Source: Strobilurus pachycystidiatus (Eukaryota > Basidiomycota > Agaricomycetes > Agaricales > Physalacriaceae). From it: a stretch of 64,000 nucleotides of DNA. The stretch lies in assembly GCA_019915135.1 (NCBI GenBank), contig JAHLMK010000003.1, positions 1,922,001 through 1,986,000 of the forward strand, written 5' to 3'. The notes under the pieces are model-generated. The model did not search any database, was not told the DNA's origin, and saw only the letters and a program-made list of their open reading frames with translations. Of the stretch, positions 11,376 through 22,143 are shown in pieces; the stretch's first letter is position 1, and each line of letters starts with the position of its first letter. Position numbers and translations under genes: made by a program.

Positions 11376-12509
11376 CCGAATCGCTGTTTAGCCAACTGTT
11401 GCAACATAGACATGGTCGCGCTCTCCTTCTCCTTGTAAGAAGCAGCTCGTTCACGGGCCGCGGCTGCCCTTTCCTCGTTGACTTGGTTGTATTTCTGTTT
11501 TCCTGCATCACGTTTTGCAAGTCTGAAAGGTCATGATAACAAGAAGAGTTGGAACGAGGCAATGACACGTACTGCGCTTTAAAGCTGTCATTTCCACCCA
11601 TCAATGTCGATTCGTCCATTTCGAGCCCGTCGTCCCCTCGTTCTCTGAATGCTCTGTCACCTTCGCGCTTCGCTCGTTTCTTCTCCATCATGCCCTCACG
11701 ACCGACCTCTTTCGGCCCCACCATATCTTCGATCCGGTCCTTGTCTTCGGCCCGTTCGCGTTTCCGTTTGTACTTTCTCTCCTCTTCGCGATACTCGGCG
11801 TCCAATTCACGAGCGAGCTGGAGATCAGAAGCTGACGGCAGAGAAGGGCCTTGAATGCGTCCAGATCCCTTGGACTCGCCTGGAAGACGAGCGTGTGTGG
11901 CGGCGCCGATGGATTCTCGCACAGCTTGAAGTTCAGCCTCGGAAGCTTTCCCTTTGGAGGCAAAGGACCACTTGTACGCAGTGTTGGAGGTCGCGGGAAT
12001 ACTTGAGCTATCTACTCCGGCATACAGCTTCTCTGAAATCAGGAGTAATAAGACACTGCAACGTGTGATTCGACTGAACGTACTGGAAAGCTTGCCTCGG
12101 TTCCAGGCCTGCAGTAGAAGTTGATTATAAGACAACAATAAACAAGATCCGGTCGTACCTTTACGAACTTGCGAAAGTAACTATGAATGGAATATTAGAG
12201 TCAGGTAAGCGGGGGCGAGTTATGTATACTCACCTGCGAGACTTCTCGCTCGTTAGCTCGTCAAGATACTGAATGCTTGTTAACGGTTACTGTGACCTGT
12301 TTGTATGATTTCGCCGAACACACCTTGCGCTTCTCGTCCTTGAGCCATATCCGGAATTCGTCGTTTTTCTGGAAGTAGTCATCCTCTGAGATGTGAGGAG
12401 CGCCGTAAGGGAGCCGCTCGTCCTCCGTTGACGGAGACCGTGATCTTTCTCTTCTTCGTTTCGAAGATCTCACAGGTGACGGCGAACGGGAACGCGAGTA
12501 AGAAGGCAT
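11372..12509 (-). CDS. RS-rich nuclear protein, conserved, function unknown
   Basis: The start ATG at 12507-12509 gives MPSYSRSRSPSPVRSSKRRR, an arginine/serine-rich head as in splicing-associated proteins, followed by DDYFQKNDEFRIWLKDEKRK. After short introns the protein continues AWNRGKL and a variable middle, then a highly charged coiled-coil-like stretch (ELDAEYREEERKYKRKRE, about 11800) and a lysine-rich tail ending LQQLAKQRFG at the stop, 11372-11374. The EFRIWLKDEK...KYFDEL-type segment followed by an FxKFVxxWNRGKL-type segment looks like a widely conserved eukaryotic family of small nuclear proteins, but I cannot name it. A role in RNA processing is inferred from the RS composition only. 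Confidence 0.75.
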
Positions 12510-13201
12510 GATGGTCAGTCAGCAATGACGGGGAGAGGCAACAGTCAATGCTCGGTCCGAGCTCCGGGCCTTTCCCTCATGCGATCGCGCTCACAGCTTG
12601 AGTTCCGTTTCCCATCGACCAAGTAAAGCCCAAATACTCCTGCGAGGCTGCGACTGAGGAGTTTCACAGGCCTCCCACTGTCGCATTGATCGCCAACTGG
12701 CAACAATACAACATCATACATGATTGACTTCAAAGTGTTCTGATTCACCAACTTGCAAGCGACAGGGACGCAGTGAGCAATGCATAAGGGCCCTGGCTAC
12801 TAATAAGACTATGTACGCTTTTGAATGCCATGTGTGATTCAGACATCCCAGTCCTCGAGCATTGGAAAAGCTGAGATATACCAAACGGGAGACTTAGTGG
12901 AGACCTAGAGTCTGGACAGTGGACACTGGACGCTAACGTTCCTACAATTGCAAACTCTCTACTCTGAGGACTACCATCTAGTGACCTTGACTGACCTAGT
13001 CTGATTCTGAGATCGCCGACAGTGTCCGCTCGGCGGCCCCGGCCCCGCTGCGGCGCCCGCCGGTTACCGACGACCGTGGCAGTCACCGTGCGGTGTGGGG
13101 CCTTCGCTCCAGGCCCTTGGGCAAGGTGCACTGGTGCTGCGTGCAGGGTGCACATCAATGCACATTGTTCCAAAAGTAAAAGATGAAAGAAAACTACGTC
13201 A
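12510..13201. other. Intergenic upstream of the RS-rich gene, GC-rich patch
   Basis: No supported gene. A strongly GC-rich segment lies at about 13020-13100, next to the tRNA-Asp. A 208-codon open frame on the minus strand (12745-13371) runs straight through the tRNA and has no protein-like features, so it is not taken as a gene. Confidence 0.4.
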
Positions 13202-13284
13202 CTCTCTGACTGGGAGTCGAACCCAGCTTTCGCGCGGAACGAACAAATGACAGGCGCGTGTACTAACCGATATACTATCAGAGA
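13202..13284 (-). tRNA. tRNA-Asp (GUC) with an 11-nt intron
   Basis: Read on the minus strand the molecule folds as a standard cloverleaf. The acceptor stem is TCTCTGA pairing with TCAGAGA (13278-13284 and 13203-13209), with discriminator G at 13202. The anticodon stem is CGCGC/GCGCG, the anticodon GTC sits at 13249-13251 and the T loop is GTTCGACT. Eleven extra bases at 13237-13247 lie one nucleotide 3' of the anticodon, the canonical position of eukaryotic nuclear tRNA introns. Without them the sequence is identical to the tRNA at 23637-23708. Confidence 0.95.
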
Positions 13285-13394
13285 TGACAAACATAAAGAT
13301 ATGGTCACAATAGACACGACTGAAAGCCGCCACACCTTTCGACAACCAATCACTTCGAGTAATGAATACAATTTCTATTGAATTGTGTCCTTAG

Positions 13395-14389
13395 TTACGA
13401 GGACCTGCTTGCGGCAATCTGGGCCTGCGCTGTGTTGACTGTGGCCTTCAGTTGGGCAATAACACCTTCGGGGTCAGTAGCTCCGAAAATTGCAGTGCCG
13501 GCGACTATAACGTTGCTTCCAGCATGCGCGCAGACGTCGATGGTGGACGGCCCAACCCCACCGTCGACTTCAATGTCCTTGTCTGGGAAACGAGCCCGGA
13601 GTTCAGCAACCTTGGGGACGCAGCGCTCCAGGAATTTTTGGCCACCGCGACCTAAGTGACGTTCAATATAGGCTCTATTCAGATGGCAGGAATTAGCTCA
13701 GACCTGGGTATACCGTCATTACGAGGAGCATATCAGCCGCCTGGGCGATCTCATCCGTGATTGCAGAGGCGGGAGTGTCAGGAGAAATAGCTACGCCGGC
13801 CTTCATGCCCCGGGCATGAATGGACTCAATGAGAGGGATGGCGGCGGCTGGAACAGTGTCGGATGAGGATAGATGAAAGATCTGAACGCGGCTTACACGT
13901 CGCCTCGAGATGGAAGCAATACAACGCGCCGCCAGCGTCTGCGATGTCGTTCACCCACTGTATCGCTCAACGAGTCCATCCGATGCAATTGCAATTCGAA
14001 GCACACCTTTTCGGGCTCAGCTACCATCATGTGGCAGTCCATGAAGATGTCCGGGATGCCTTTTTTCACGCATGACAGGATGGGGGCGCCTAGTAGAGAC
14101 GAGATGAAACAGATCCGAGAGAAACAGAGTAGTGCGCAGCGCACCCATCGTTATATTTGGCACGAAATGGCTGGGCGGTGCATGGATGAGAGCAGATTCG
14201 GAGGCGAAGGAGAGGCATACCCGTCCATGACATCTGGGGCAGACCGTAAGGCGGTGCACTCGGGTTGGAGGAGGACTGCGTACCCATATGAAGCCATTCA
14301 GCGCCGCCCTTGATCATCCGCTTGCATTCTGCGGTGAGCTGACCAAAGTCAGAGGCGAGGACCGACGGCGATATGATTGCGCGGGGCAT
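13395..14389 (-). CDS. Ribulose-phosphate 3-epimerase
   Basis: Pentose phosphate pathway TIM-barrel enzyme interconverting ribulose 5-phosphate and xylulose 5-phosphate. The start at 14387-14389 gives [18 protein letters not shown], the classic N-terminus with the catalytic-loop serine. Exons then read GGAEWLHM, followed by [13 protein letters not shown] and [17 protein letters not shown] (metal-binding histidine in the CHMM segment), [27 protein letters not shown] (conserved VxPGxGGQ) and [13 protein letters not shown] (catalytic DGG). The C-terminus is [14 protein letters not shown], with the stop at 13395-13397. About five introns are present, including one near 14270-14190 that separates WLHM from the metal-site exon. 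Family identity is certain. Confidence 0.95.
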
Positions 14390-14495
14390 GGTGGTTTACG
14401 TGAAAGTGATGCGGTCTGGGCTACACGCTGGCAGTGATCAAACAGGTGCTAGTGGGGCGATGACGCGCAGTCGCCCTGCCCTGACTTGGCTATCA

Positions 14496-14502
14496 TATAA
14501 AA
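14496..14502 (+). promoter_or_regulatory. Probable TATA box
   Basis: TATAAAA lies 91 bp upstream of the ATG of the secreted repeat protein. A pyrimidine-rich stretch between them (about 14530-14580) fits a fungal transcription start region. Inferred from position and motif only. Confidence 0.5.
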
Positions 14503-14592
14503 TGATCGACGGAGACGGAGGATTAGCACCTCCTCACAACCTTTCCCCACCAATTCTTCATAACGACTGTGTTTCTTCGCTCACGACCAGAA

Positions 14593-15607
14593 ATGTTGAA
14601 TCTCTTTGTTCTCTCGCTTGCTGCCACCACTGTCCTCGCAGCCCCTGAAGCTTTCAACACTGCCAAGCGTGGAGGTTCGTTCTTCACCTCGTCGGGGACC
14701 GTAGACAAGTTCGCGCGACTAATTCCCACTCAGTCGATGACACCATCAGCTCCATAGTAGGCGACGTTACAGGAGGCGCAGCCTCTGTTTTCAGCGAAGT
14801 GACTGCTGGAGGAGCGTCCGTGGCCAGTGATGTTACTGCCGCCGCTGGTGACTTTATAACTAAAGTGACCTGTAAGCAGCTTCTTCCTTACGAGACACGA
14901 CCAACTCAGCTTATACATCATAGCCCTTGGGGGTGAGGCATTCACTGTGGTCACACAAGAGGGTGGCAGCGCTCTTACTCTCGCTGAGTCCGGTGCTGGA
15001 AAGGTCACCTCATGGGGTGGATCAGTCTACACTGTAGCAACTGGAGATGTTGGTAAATTCATTACCACAGTCACCTGTAAGTTTCCCAACACTCATCTTA
15101 CTTGCTACACGCCGAACTCATCTAATGTATTACAGCCGTTGCGGGTTCGGCATTCACAGTGGTTACCCAAGAGGGTGGCAGCGCTCTTACTCTTGCTGAG
15201 TCCGGCGCTGGAAAGGTCACCTCATGGGGTGGATCAGTCTACACTGTAGCAACTGGAGACGTTGGCAAACTCATAACCACAGTCACCTGTAAGTTCCCCA
15301 GAACTCATCTTACTTGGGACTCGACGAACTCATGTCATGTATCACAGCCGTTGCGGGTTCGGCTTACACTGTGGTCACCCAAGAGGGTGGCAGCGCTCTT
15401 ACTCTCGCCGAGTCCGGTGCTGGCAAGGTCACCTCATGGGGTGGATCAGTTTACACTGTTGCAACAGCAGCTGCCGCATCCGCTGCTGCTTCAGACGCCG
15501 CTGACGACAACGGTGCCGTCTCGTCACCCGCCAATTATATGGCACTCCTTGCAGGCTTCGCGGCCGTTGCAGGAGGCACTCTCCTTGGCGCTCTCGTCAC
15601 TGTATAA
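14593..15607 (+). CDS. Secreted, probably GPI-anchored protein with tandem repeats
   Basis: Not a recognised family. The exons are 14593-14674, 14734-14871, 14924-15076, 15136-15288 and 15348-15607. Residues 1-16 (MLNLFVLSLAATTVLA) are a clear signal peptide, with cleavage probably before APEAF. A dibasic KRG follows. Exon 2 is Ala/Ser/Gly/Val-rich. Exons 3-5 each carry one copy of a 40-51 residue module whose core reads FTVVTQEGGSALTLAESG and AGKVTSWGGSVYTVAT. After the last copy comes an Ala/Ser/Asp linker and a hydrophobic C-terminus (YMALLAGFAAVAGGTLLGAL), which fits a GPI-attachment signal. The likely location is cell surface or wall. The repeat is even at DNA level (see the repeat entry). 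Confidence 0.8.
14924..15467 (+). repeat. Three-copy tandem exon-intron duplication, period 212 bp
   Basis: Each unit is a 153-bp exon plus a 59-bp intron. Unit starts fall at 14924, 15136 and 15348, exactly 212 bp apart; the third unit keeps only its first ~120 bp before the unique 3' end. Coding sequence and the two introns (15077-15135 and 15289-15347) are nearly identical between copies, so the duplication is recent or kept uniform by gene conversion. Intron phase is the same in every copy, so copies can be added or lost without breaking the frame. Confidence 0.9.
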
Positions 15608-16466
15608 TCATCAGTGCTGGCATACCCTTCGTTCTTCGCCACTATGGACTTGTAACTTCGACATATACCCCATGCTCAATATACTTCTTTAATATCTTCA
15701 ACGTCAACGCCGCGTACAGTTCATTAGGCAGACTCGCGTACAGTTCACGAGGCAGGTCTTAGACTGGAGTGGAGTGAAGCTGGAGCTTGCCATCATGTGG
15801 CAACGCTCGGCGAAACGCCGTCCAGCCCGCCAAAAGGTTAGAGGGACGTGCGCCATCACATCAGGAGCATTGACTGATATCAAAGGATTGCTTTTGAGTA
15901 AGATGAACTCGAAGGAGAACTTACTAGTCAAAGGTTTCGCCACATCTCGGCCACATTGACAAGACTTGCGCGTAAACCTGTCTTTCGACAGCTATACTGG
16001 ATTACTGATGAAATGAAAGTCTCTGGTCCCATCTGAACCTCGTACTGAGAAATGAAAGTCTGTTCATAGTTATCATCACAAGATGGTGACAGTCGTACAA
16101 GTTGAGACTGATTGCCGCATGGCGTATGTATCAATGCCCAAGTCGCGATGCCTCTCAGATGGCGAGACTACTACATGGCGCGTGTTACTAGGTCCGCTGT
16201 TCGCGAAACGCGTCGAAGACGGTCTCAGTATCTGTTCAGTGGGACTGTCCTAATTTTGGTCACTGTAGTACGCCGTGTGGAGTGGAGTCTGCAATTCATC
16301 GACGTCGCGAAGTAACAGTAGATGGTCATGGTCTGCCAGTGTAGAGATTTAGGATACGGCCCATTGTTGAAAAAGAAGGAATATCGGACGGCTCCGAAAC
16401 ATCCTCACTCTTTCTTTGACAGCCACCTTATATCTTCTGCACCACTCGTCCCTGGTCACTTCAACG
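15608..16466. other. Intergenic between the two GPI-type protein genes
   Basis: No supported gene. Two short direct repeats are visible: a CGTACAGTTCA unit near 15713 and 15737, and AATGAAAGTCT near 16012 and 16051. Several 60-70 codon frames exist on both strands but none has protein-like features. Confidence 0.4.
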
Positions 16467-17110
16467 ATGCTGTTCACCAAAGCATCTTCCTTGATCCTCT
16501 GCGCGGGCCTTGCAGTTGTCAACGCGCGTAACATAGTTGAGCGCCAAGGTCAGGACGACTGGCAGACTGAAAGGAAGGAAGTCTGACAATGGACTCCGAA
16601 CCAGCTCTCGGGGACTCCGCCGCCGCCAGCTCAGCCCTAGCTGCCGCCGTCAACTCCATACCACCCGCCCTAGCCAGCGAAGCCGGCGCCATCGCCAGCG
16701 TCGTCAGCACTGTGGCCGGTGGGGGGACCGATGGTGAGTCGCTAACATACCACCTGTTCAGAATGACGCCAAGCATGGAAACTTCTAGTGGGCGATATCG
16801 CGAGCCTCACGTCGGCCGCTGCCAGCGACCTGTCGGAGGCTACGAGCGTTCTTGGGGCGGGGGTAAGTTCGTTGTTGGTAGATGTGACTGGGGCTGTGGG
16901 TACGAACTTTGATTTGGTCCATGTCGCTGCAAATATGTGTTTGACGATTCTTGGTCGTTGATAGATTCGGCTACCGCCACAGGATCGAGCTCTTCCTCTG
17001 ACAACGCCGCTCGTGGAGGCCGCTCAGTCGCGACAGCGTCGACTGCAGTGATGGTGGGATTGACGATAGTATCTGTCTGTATCCTTGCAGGAGCATGGAC
17101 CGTGCTATAA
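16467..17110 (+). CDS. Small secreted, probably GPI-anchored Ser/Ala-rich protein
   Basis: Not recognised. It begins MLFTKASSLILCAGLAVVNA, a good signal peptide. The unspliced frame stops soon after, so an intron is needed; a 46-nt intron (about 16520-16565) restores a frame reading SLTMDSEPALGDSAAASS and then ALASEAGAIASVVSTVAGG. Further exons give VGDIASLTSAAASDLSEA and, after an intron near 16910-16976, SATATGSSSSSDNAARGG and a hydrophobic tail AVMVGLTIVSVCILAGAW before the stop at 17108-17110. Composition and layout resemble the neighbouring repeat protein (14593-15607), so the two may be diverged paralogues. Intron choices are inferred. Confidence 0.6.
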
Positions 17111-17233
17111 GCAGACCTGGACATTTGTCCGGACATGATGGACTTGGATACCTTACCTACCCAAACTACACCTCTGACTTGCGATGCTACATAATGTATT
17201 GGACTGTTTCCGTAGGAAATTAACCTCCAAGAG

Positions 17234-17550
17234 ATGCGTAATTGCGACCTATCAGTGTCACTGCATCGCTCATTGTCGTCGGGGTGAGGATCCGTCAACC
17301 CCTCCGACTGTTGGTGGAATATTCTGCGCAAACATGTACGGCCTTGAAGGCACATCGTGGCTTGCAAGGCTTCCAAGATAGAGACGGCCTTTCCAAAATC
17401 TATGCTCGAGTTTGTAAGTGGGGGAAACTAGGAAGGTGCAGGGCTGCTGAGCCGTGTTCATGTGCAGGTCCAGGTCATCCAGTTAACGACGAATCAGCGC
17501 AGAATCAGCGTCAAGATATATCGGACGATGAAGATTTATTTGCAGATTGA
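17234..17550 (+). CDS. Possible small hypothetical protein
   Basis: An open frame ends at 17548-17550 and reads RQPLRLLVEYSAQTCTAL, then HRGLQGFQDRDGLSKIYA; removing a GT-AG intron at about 17417-17467 continues the same frame into CPGHPVNDESAQNQRQDI and an acidic end SDDEDLFAD. The frame-preserving intron is the main support. No secure start codon is in frame, so the 5' end is unresolved; 17234 is only the nearest upstream ATG and lies in another frame. It converges on the COX VIa gene with about 20 bp between stops. Confidence 0.3.
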
Positions 17551-17571
17551 AGAGGTATGTCTACAACACAT

Positions 17572-18196
17572 CTACTCGGACATGTCCTTCTGGAGCTAAA
17601 TACAAACATGTTAGAGCATCATTGCAGGTCGATACGAATGAATTTACCTTGGGGTTGTAAAAGAGGGAGTTGGGCCCCCAGGGGAAGGGCTTGATACGGC
17701 GGTTCAGGTATTCGTAGGCGGGCGGGTCAGGGAGTTTGCCGCCGTTCTCGTGCATGATGTGTTCGAGATGGGCGTTGTGCTCGGCTTCCAGGTTGTAGAC
17801 ATATGCACAGCACACGGCAACTAGGGTTCCGGTCGTTGGGTGGAGGACGGTGTAAGTTGGTGTGTCACGTACTGGCAGGGAAACAGACATAGTAGCTGGT
17901 CGAAGGTTAGCCCATATGATAGACCTATGGAGCGAGAATATCTTACCTGATCTTGCGCCACGTATCACCGGTCTCTGGAGGAACACTCGGCAAAACGAAA
18001 GACAAGAATGCGAGAACCACGCACCAGCACCGTGGTGGTGAACATCGGCTGCCTCCTTGAGGAACTGGCTCTTGCCTTCAGCCTCTGACCAAAGGGCTTG
18101 GATGGGCTCCTGGTGAGCGTGGATTTGGGTGGCAAGGCCACGGCGGAGATTGGGCCGCGCGGCGGTGCGGAGAGCGGTGCGGGCGACGAAAGACAT
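17572..18196 (-). CDS. COX13: Cytochrome c oxidase subunit VIa
   Basis: Nuclear-encoded small subunit of mitochondrial complex IV. It starts MSFVARTALRTAARPNLRRG, an Arg-rich, acid-free mitochondrial presequence. The mature part reads SEAEGKSQFLKEAADVHHHG, the start of the single membrane helix, then after short introns a CCAYVYNLEAEHNAHLEHI segment and PPAYEYLNRRIKPFPWG, a highly conserved subunit VIa signature, and SLFYNPK. The last exon gives LQKDMSE before the stop at 17572-17574. Four introns are inferred. The length, roughly 130-140 residues, is normal. Confidence 0.9.
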
Positions 18197-18383
18197 GGTG
18201 GTTGTGGACAGCGGCGGGACCCAACGGAAAGCGCCCTATTCGTTGATGTTGTTTTTGGCCTGGATTGGGCTAGAACAAAAGTATTTATTTATTTGTTTTA
18301 TTGGAGTTAGTGAAGTAACCCTAACCCTCGCTTTTGCGACTAGAGACGCGTCACCCACAGGCGTAACTCAGTACTCTTCCCTC

Positions 18384-21300
18384 ATGGTCGTCCGCTCCCA
18401 GTCGTCCGCTGCCGGCGTTCTCGCTCTACTATCTGAGCCCGACGCCCTCTTCAAACAACATGCGCTCAAGGCGCTCAACCCACTCGTACCGCGCTTTTGG
18501 GCGGAAATCTCGGAACACATTGCTCTGATGTTCGTTTACGAGTAATTGCCTCTTCAATTACAGTCTAACATCGCGGATAGTGAAGCACTCTACGAAAGCG
18601 ACGACATTCCCAAAGATGCACGCGATTCTGCTGCGCTACTTGCCAGCAAAGTCTACTACTACCTCGGAGAGTATGACGAATCCTTGTCCTTCGCTCTTGG
18701 TGCCGGAAGCGCGTTCGAAGCCGAGGCGCGCGCTGTTGGATCGGAAGAATACGTTGAGACCGTTGTCTGTGAGTGGTTGGGAGATACAAGATATGTGGCG
18801 GGGACTGACCCTCTCCGTAGCCAAGGCCATCGACCGGTATATTGCCTCGCGGACGGCCGAACAATCGGACTCTGTCGATCCTCGTCTGCAAGCTATTGTC
18901 GAAGGAATCTTCTCCCGCTGCATTGAAGATGGAGAATACAAGCAGGTCCGTGCCACCGAGTGCTTTTTGCGCACATTCCTAAATAACGTGTCCCTGTAGG
19001 CCATTGGTATCGCCCTAGAGTCGCATCGCTTGGATGTCATCTCCGGCATCTACAACCAGACCCATGACCTCTCTCTCTTGACATACTCCATGGAAGCCAT
19101 CCTCGACACTGGGTTCTCGCTTGTGTATCGCGACCAAGTGCTGCGTTTCCTCTTCCCTCTGTTCCCGGAGGTCGACACCAAGGATGGAGCCGCTCATGTC
19201 CACACGCTCACGCGACTGCTCGTCACGTTAGGCGACTCTTCCCTTACTGTCCCTCTCTTCACGTCACTGGTTCCCAGGAACACCCTGCTTTCGTACCAAT
19301 TGGCCTTTGACCTGGTTGAGGGAGGCGCCCGCGACTACCTCGACACAGTTCGCAACGACCTTCCCTCGGGAGATGAGGCATGCATTACGTCTTCATTCCC
19401 TAGGTTTTGCATTGACCTTTATTGACAGACAACGAAACCCACGTACGACAAACTGAGGAGTATATTGACTGGGCAGGAATCCGTCAAGATCTATCTCGAG
19501 TTCCTGAAGCGCAACAACCGCACAGATCTCCTGATACTGAAACACACTAAAGTAAGCCCACGTGTAGAGCTTGTTAGGACAAGACTGACGCGTCTTGCAG
19601 GAGGTTCTCGAGTCACGGTCGTCGATATATCACACCGCTCTCACGCTCCAAAATGCGTTCATGCACTCTGGTACGACTTCCGACCAGTTCTTGCGCGAAA
19701 ACCTGGAATGGCTTGGTCTCGCATCAAACTGGTCCAAGTTTTCGGCGACAGCAGCTCTCGGTGTCATTCACAAGGGCTACTTCGAACAGGGTATGGCCAT
19801 CCTTGGTCCTTATCTTCCCTCAGGAGAGGGAGAGAGCACCATGCAAGGCGCAGCGTATTCTGAAGGAGGGGCACTCTACGCCTTGGGTCTGATGAGTGCG
19901 GGCTGTGGAAGCTCAGTTACCGACTACTTACGGGACACCCTGAAGTCGGCTCAAGGCGAAGTCGTGCAGCACGGTGCTGCTCTTGGCCTGGGTATCGCTG
20001 GATTGGGGTCGAAGAACTTGGACACTTTCGAAGAACTGAAGACCACCCTGTTCACTGATTCCGCGGTTGCTGGAGAGGCCTCCGGATATGCTATGGGTCT
20101 CATCATGTTGGGAACTGCTGCTGCTGACCCTGTACAAGAGATGTTGACCTACGCACGGGAAACCAACCACGAAAAGATCATTCGTGGCTTGGCTATTGGT
20201 GTCGCCTTCGTCTTCTACGGACGCCAGGAAGAGGCAGACAGCACCGTCAAGTTACTACTGGCTGAGAAGGTCAGAAATGACTGAGTCCTCAAAACGTCTT
20301 CCAAACTAACTGTATTCTTAGGATCCCATTCTGCGCTACGGAGGCGTCTACACGCTCGCACTGGCATATGCTGGAACTGCCAACAACGACGCTGTTCGTC
20401 AGCTCCTTCACATCGCCGTCTCTGATGTGTCGGATGACGTTCGCCGTGCTGCTGTGACTGCACTGGCCTTCCTGCTCTTCAAGAACCCCAGTCAAGTTCC
20501 CCGTATCGTCCAGTTGCTAAGTGAGAGCTACAATCCCCACGTCCGATGTGGTGCCACCCTCGCCCTCGGCATAGCATGCGCTGGTACTGGACTGCAGGTA
20601 CTTCCCACCATGATTTTTCATCAAATCGTGAAGCTGATGGTATCGCTAGGACGCTGTTGAGATCCTGGAACCGATGACAAAGGACAGTGTCGACTTTGTT
20701 CGCCAGGGCGCCTTCGTCGCTTTGGGTATGATCCTAGTCGAACAGTCGGAAGCCTCATCCCCGTCTCTGGCATCGACGAGGGCACTATACACCAAGGTCG
20801 TGTCAGACAAGCATGAGGACCCTGTGGCAAGGTTCGGCGCCTCGATTGGTCAAGGTCTCATTGACGCCGGAGGGCGCAACGTGACGATCAGCTTGCTGAG
20901 TCGTGCGGGCAGCAGAAACACGAACGCCATTGTCGGTATGGTGATGTTCTGCCAGTTCTGGTACTGGTACCCCATGGCGCACTGCGCGTGCTTGGCGTTC
21001 GAGCCGACTGGTATCATTGGTCTCGATGCTGATTTGAAGGTATACACTCTTCTTCGCCGTCATTGCCTGGTCTTGATTTGACGGTTCATGTTAGGTGCCC
21101 AAATTCGAGTTTGTTTCGAATGCCCGTCCCAGTTTGTTCGCGTATCCTGCATCTACCAAGCCGCCGAAGAAAGAGACTGTGGCCAAGGTCGCTACTGCCG
21201 TCCTCTCAACCACTGCCAAGGTCAAGGCTCGCGAAAAGAAGAAGGCTGCCGAGGAGGGAATGGACTTGGTATGGCGAACTACCGTCGGAATGCCCTGAGT

Positions 21301-21936
21301 CGCCACTAACGGAGATTCTTTAGGACGAAGTCAAGAAGGAGAGTGAGGGTGATGGTGACGTCGAGATGAAGACCGAGGAGACGCAAGACAAGAGTGGCGA
21401 GATCTCTCCCATCACTGGCTCGATATCCAACCTGCCGGAGGATTCCAAGCCCGAAGATTCCAAGACTACATCCACGCCCCCAAAGACGCGCAAGTCCGAG
21501 CCAGCCTCAGAGTCGCTGCCCAACTTCTCTCGTGTCACACCCGCGCAGCTGAGTTATATCTCGTTCCCCAGTGAAAGCAGGTATCAGCCTGTGCGCCCCG
21601 TGTCGACGCGACCCGCTGGCAAGGCACCGAAGAGCGGCAAGTTGGCGACACCCCAGCGGACGTCTGGCGGTGGAGGCATTTTGATGCTCGTCGATCTGCG
21701 TCCTGATGAAGAGGGCGAGTTCCTCGACTTGTCGCCGCCAGAGCCTGTAGCCGCCGAGGCACCCGCTCCTGCTGCCGCTGCTACTCCTGCCGCGACCTCG
21801 GGACCTCATATTGCGTTAGATGAGAGTGCACCAGAGGCAGAGATGCCAGCGCCGTTTGAGGTATGCCGTTCAGCTTTTTTGCTTATCGATGGCTGGCTGA
21901 CTTGCTTTGTAGTACCCTTTTGGCAATGATTCGTGA
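18384..21936 (+). CDS. RPN2: 26S proteasome regulatory subunit RPN2/PSMD1
   Basis: Largest non-ATPase base subunit of the 19S particle; a scaffold joining ubiquitin receptors to the ATPase ring. The start gives [20 protein letters not shown]. The N-terminal helical region includes [20 protein letters not shown]. The central toroid is built from PC repeats seen as [89 protein letters not shown] and [17 protein letters not shown]. The C-terminal part has a Lys/Glu-rich segment and an Ala/Pro-rich linker, ending YPFGNDS at the stop, 21934-21936. About ten short introns are present. Full length; identity certain. Confidence 0.95.
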
Positions 21937-22143
21937 TCATAGCTGTGAAGAAGAAGATGCAGAACGGGCGGACCCTTATCTAAGTTATGAGTTCGGATCG
22001 TCTGGATTGTTAGATATCACTTTAATCCTTTACTTTTGAGATTTGCGTCCCCGCTTGTGAGACGCGTCGTGTTCGTGAGAGTCTGTGAGAATCTGCTGCT
22101 GACGTCAGGCACAGATTTATTTATCTTCACCTCGAACGCTGAC

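Noticed and set aside
12745..13371. 208-codon open frame on the minus strand
   Set aside because: It runs through the tRNA-Asp gene and has a random-looking Arg/Ser/Leu composition.
15159..15692. 177-codon frame inside the repeat gene
   Set aside because: It is a shifted frame reading through exon repeats and introns; the spliced model has signal peptide, repeats and GPI-type tail in one frame.
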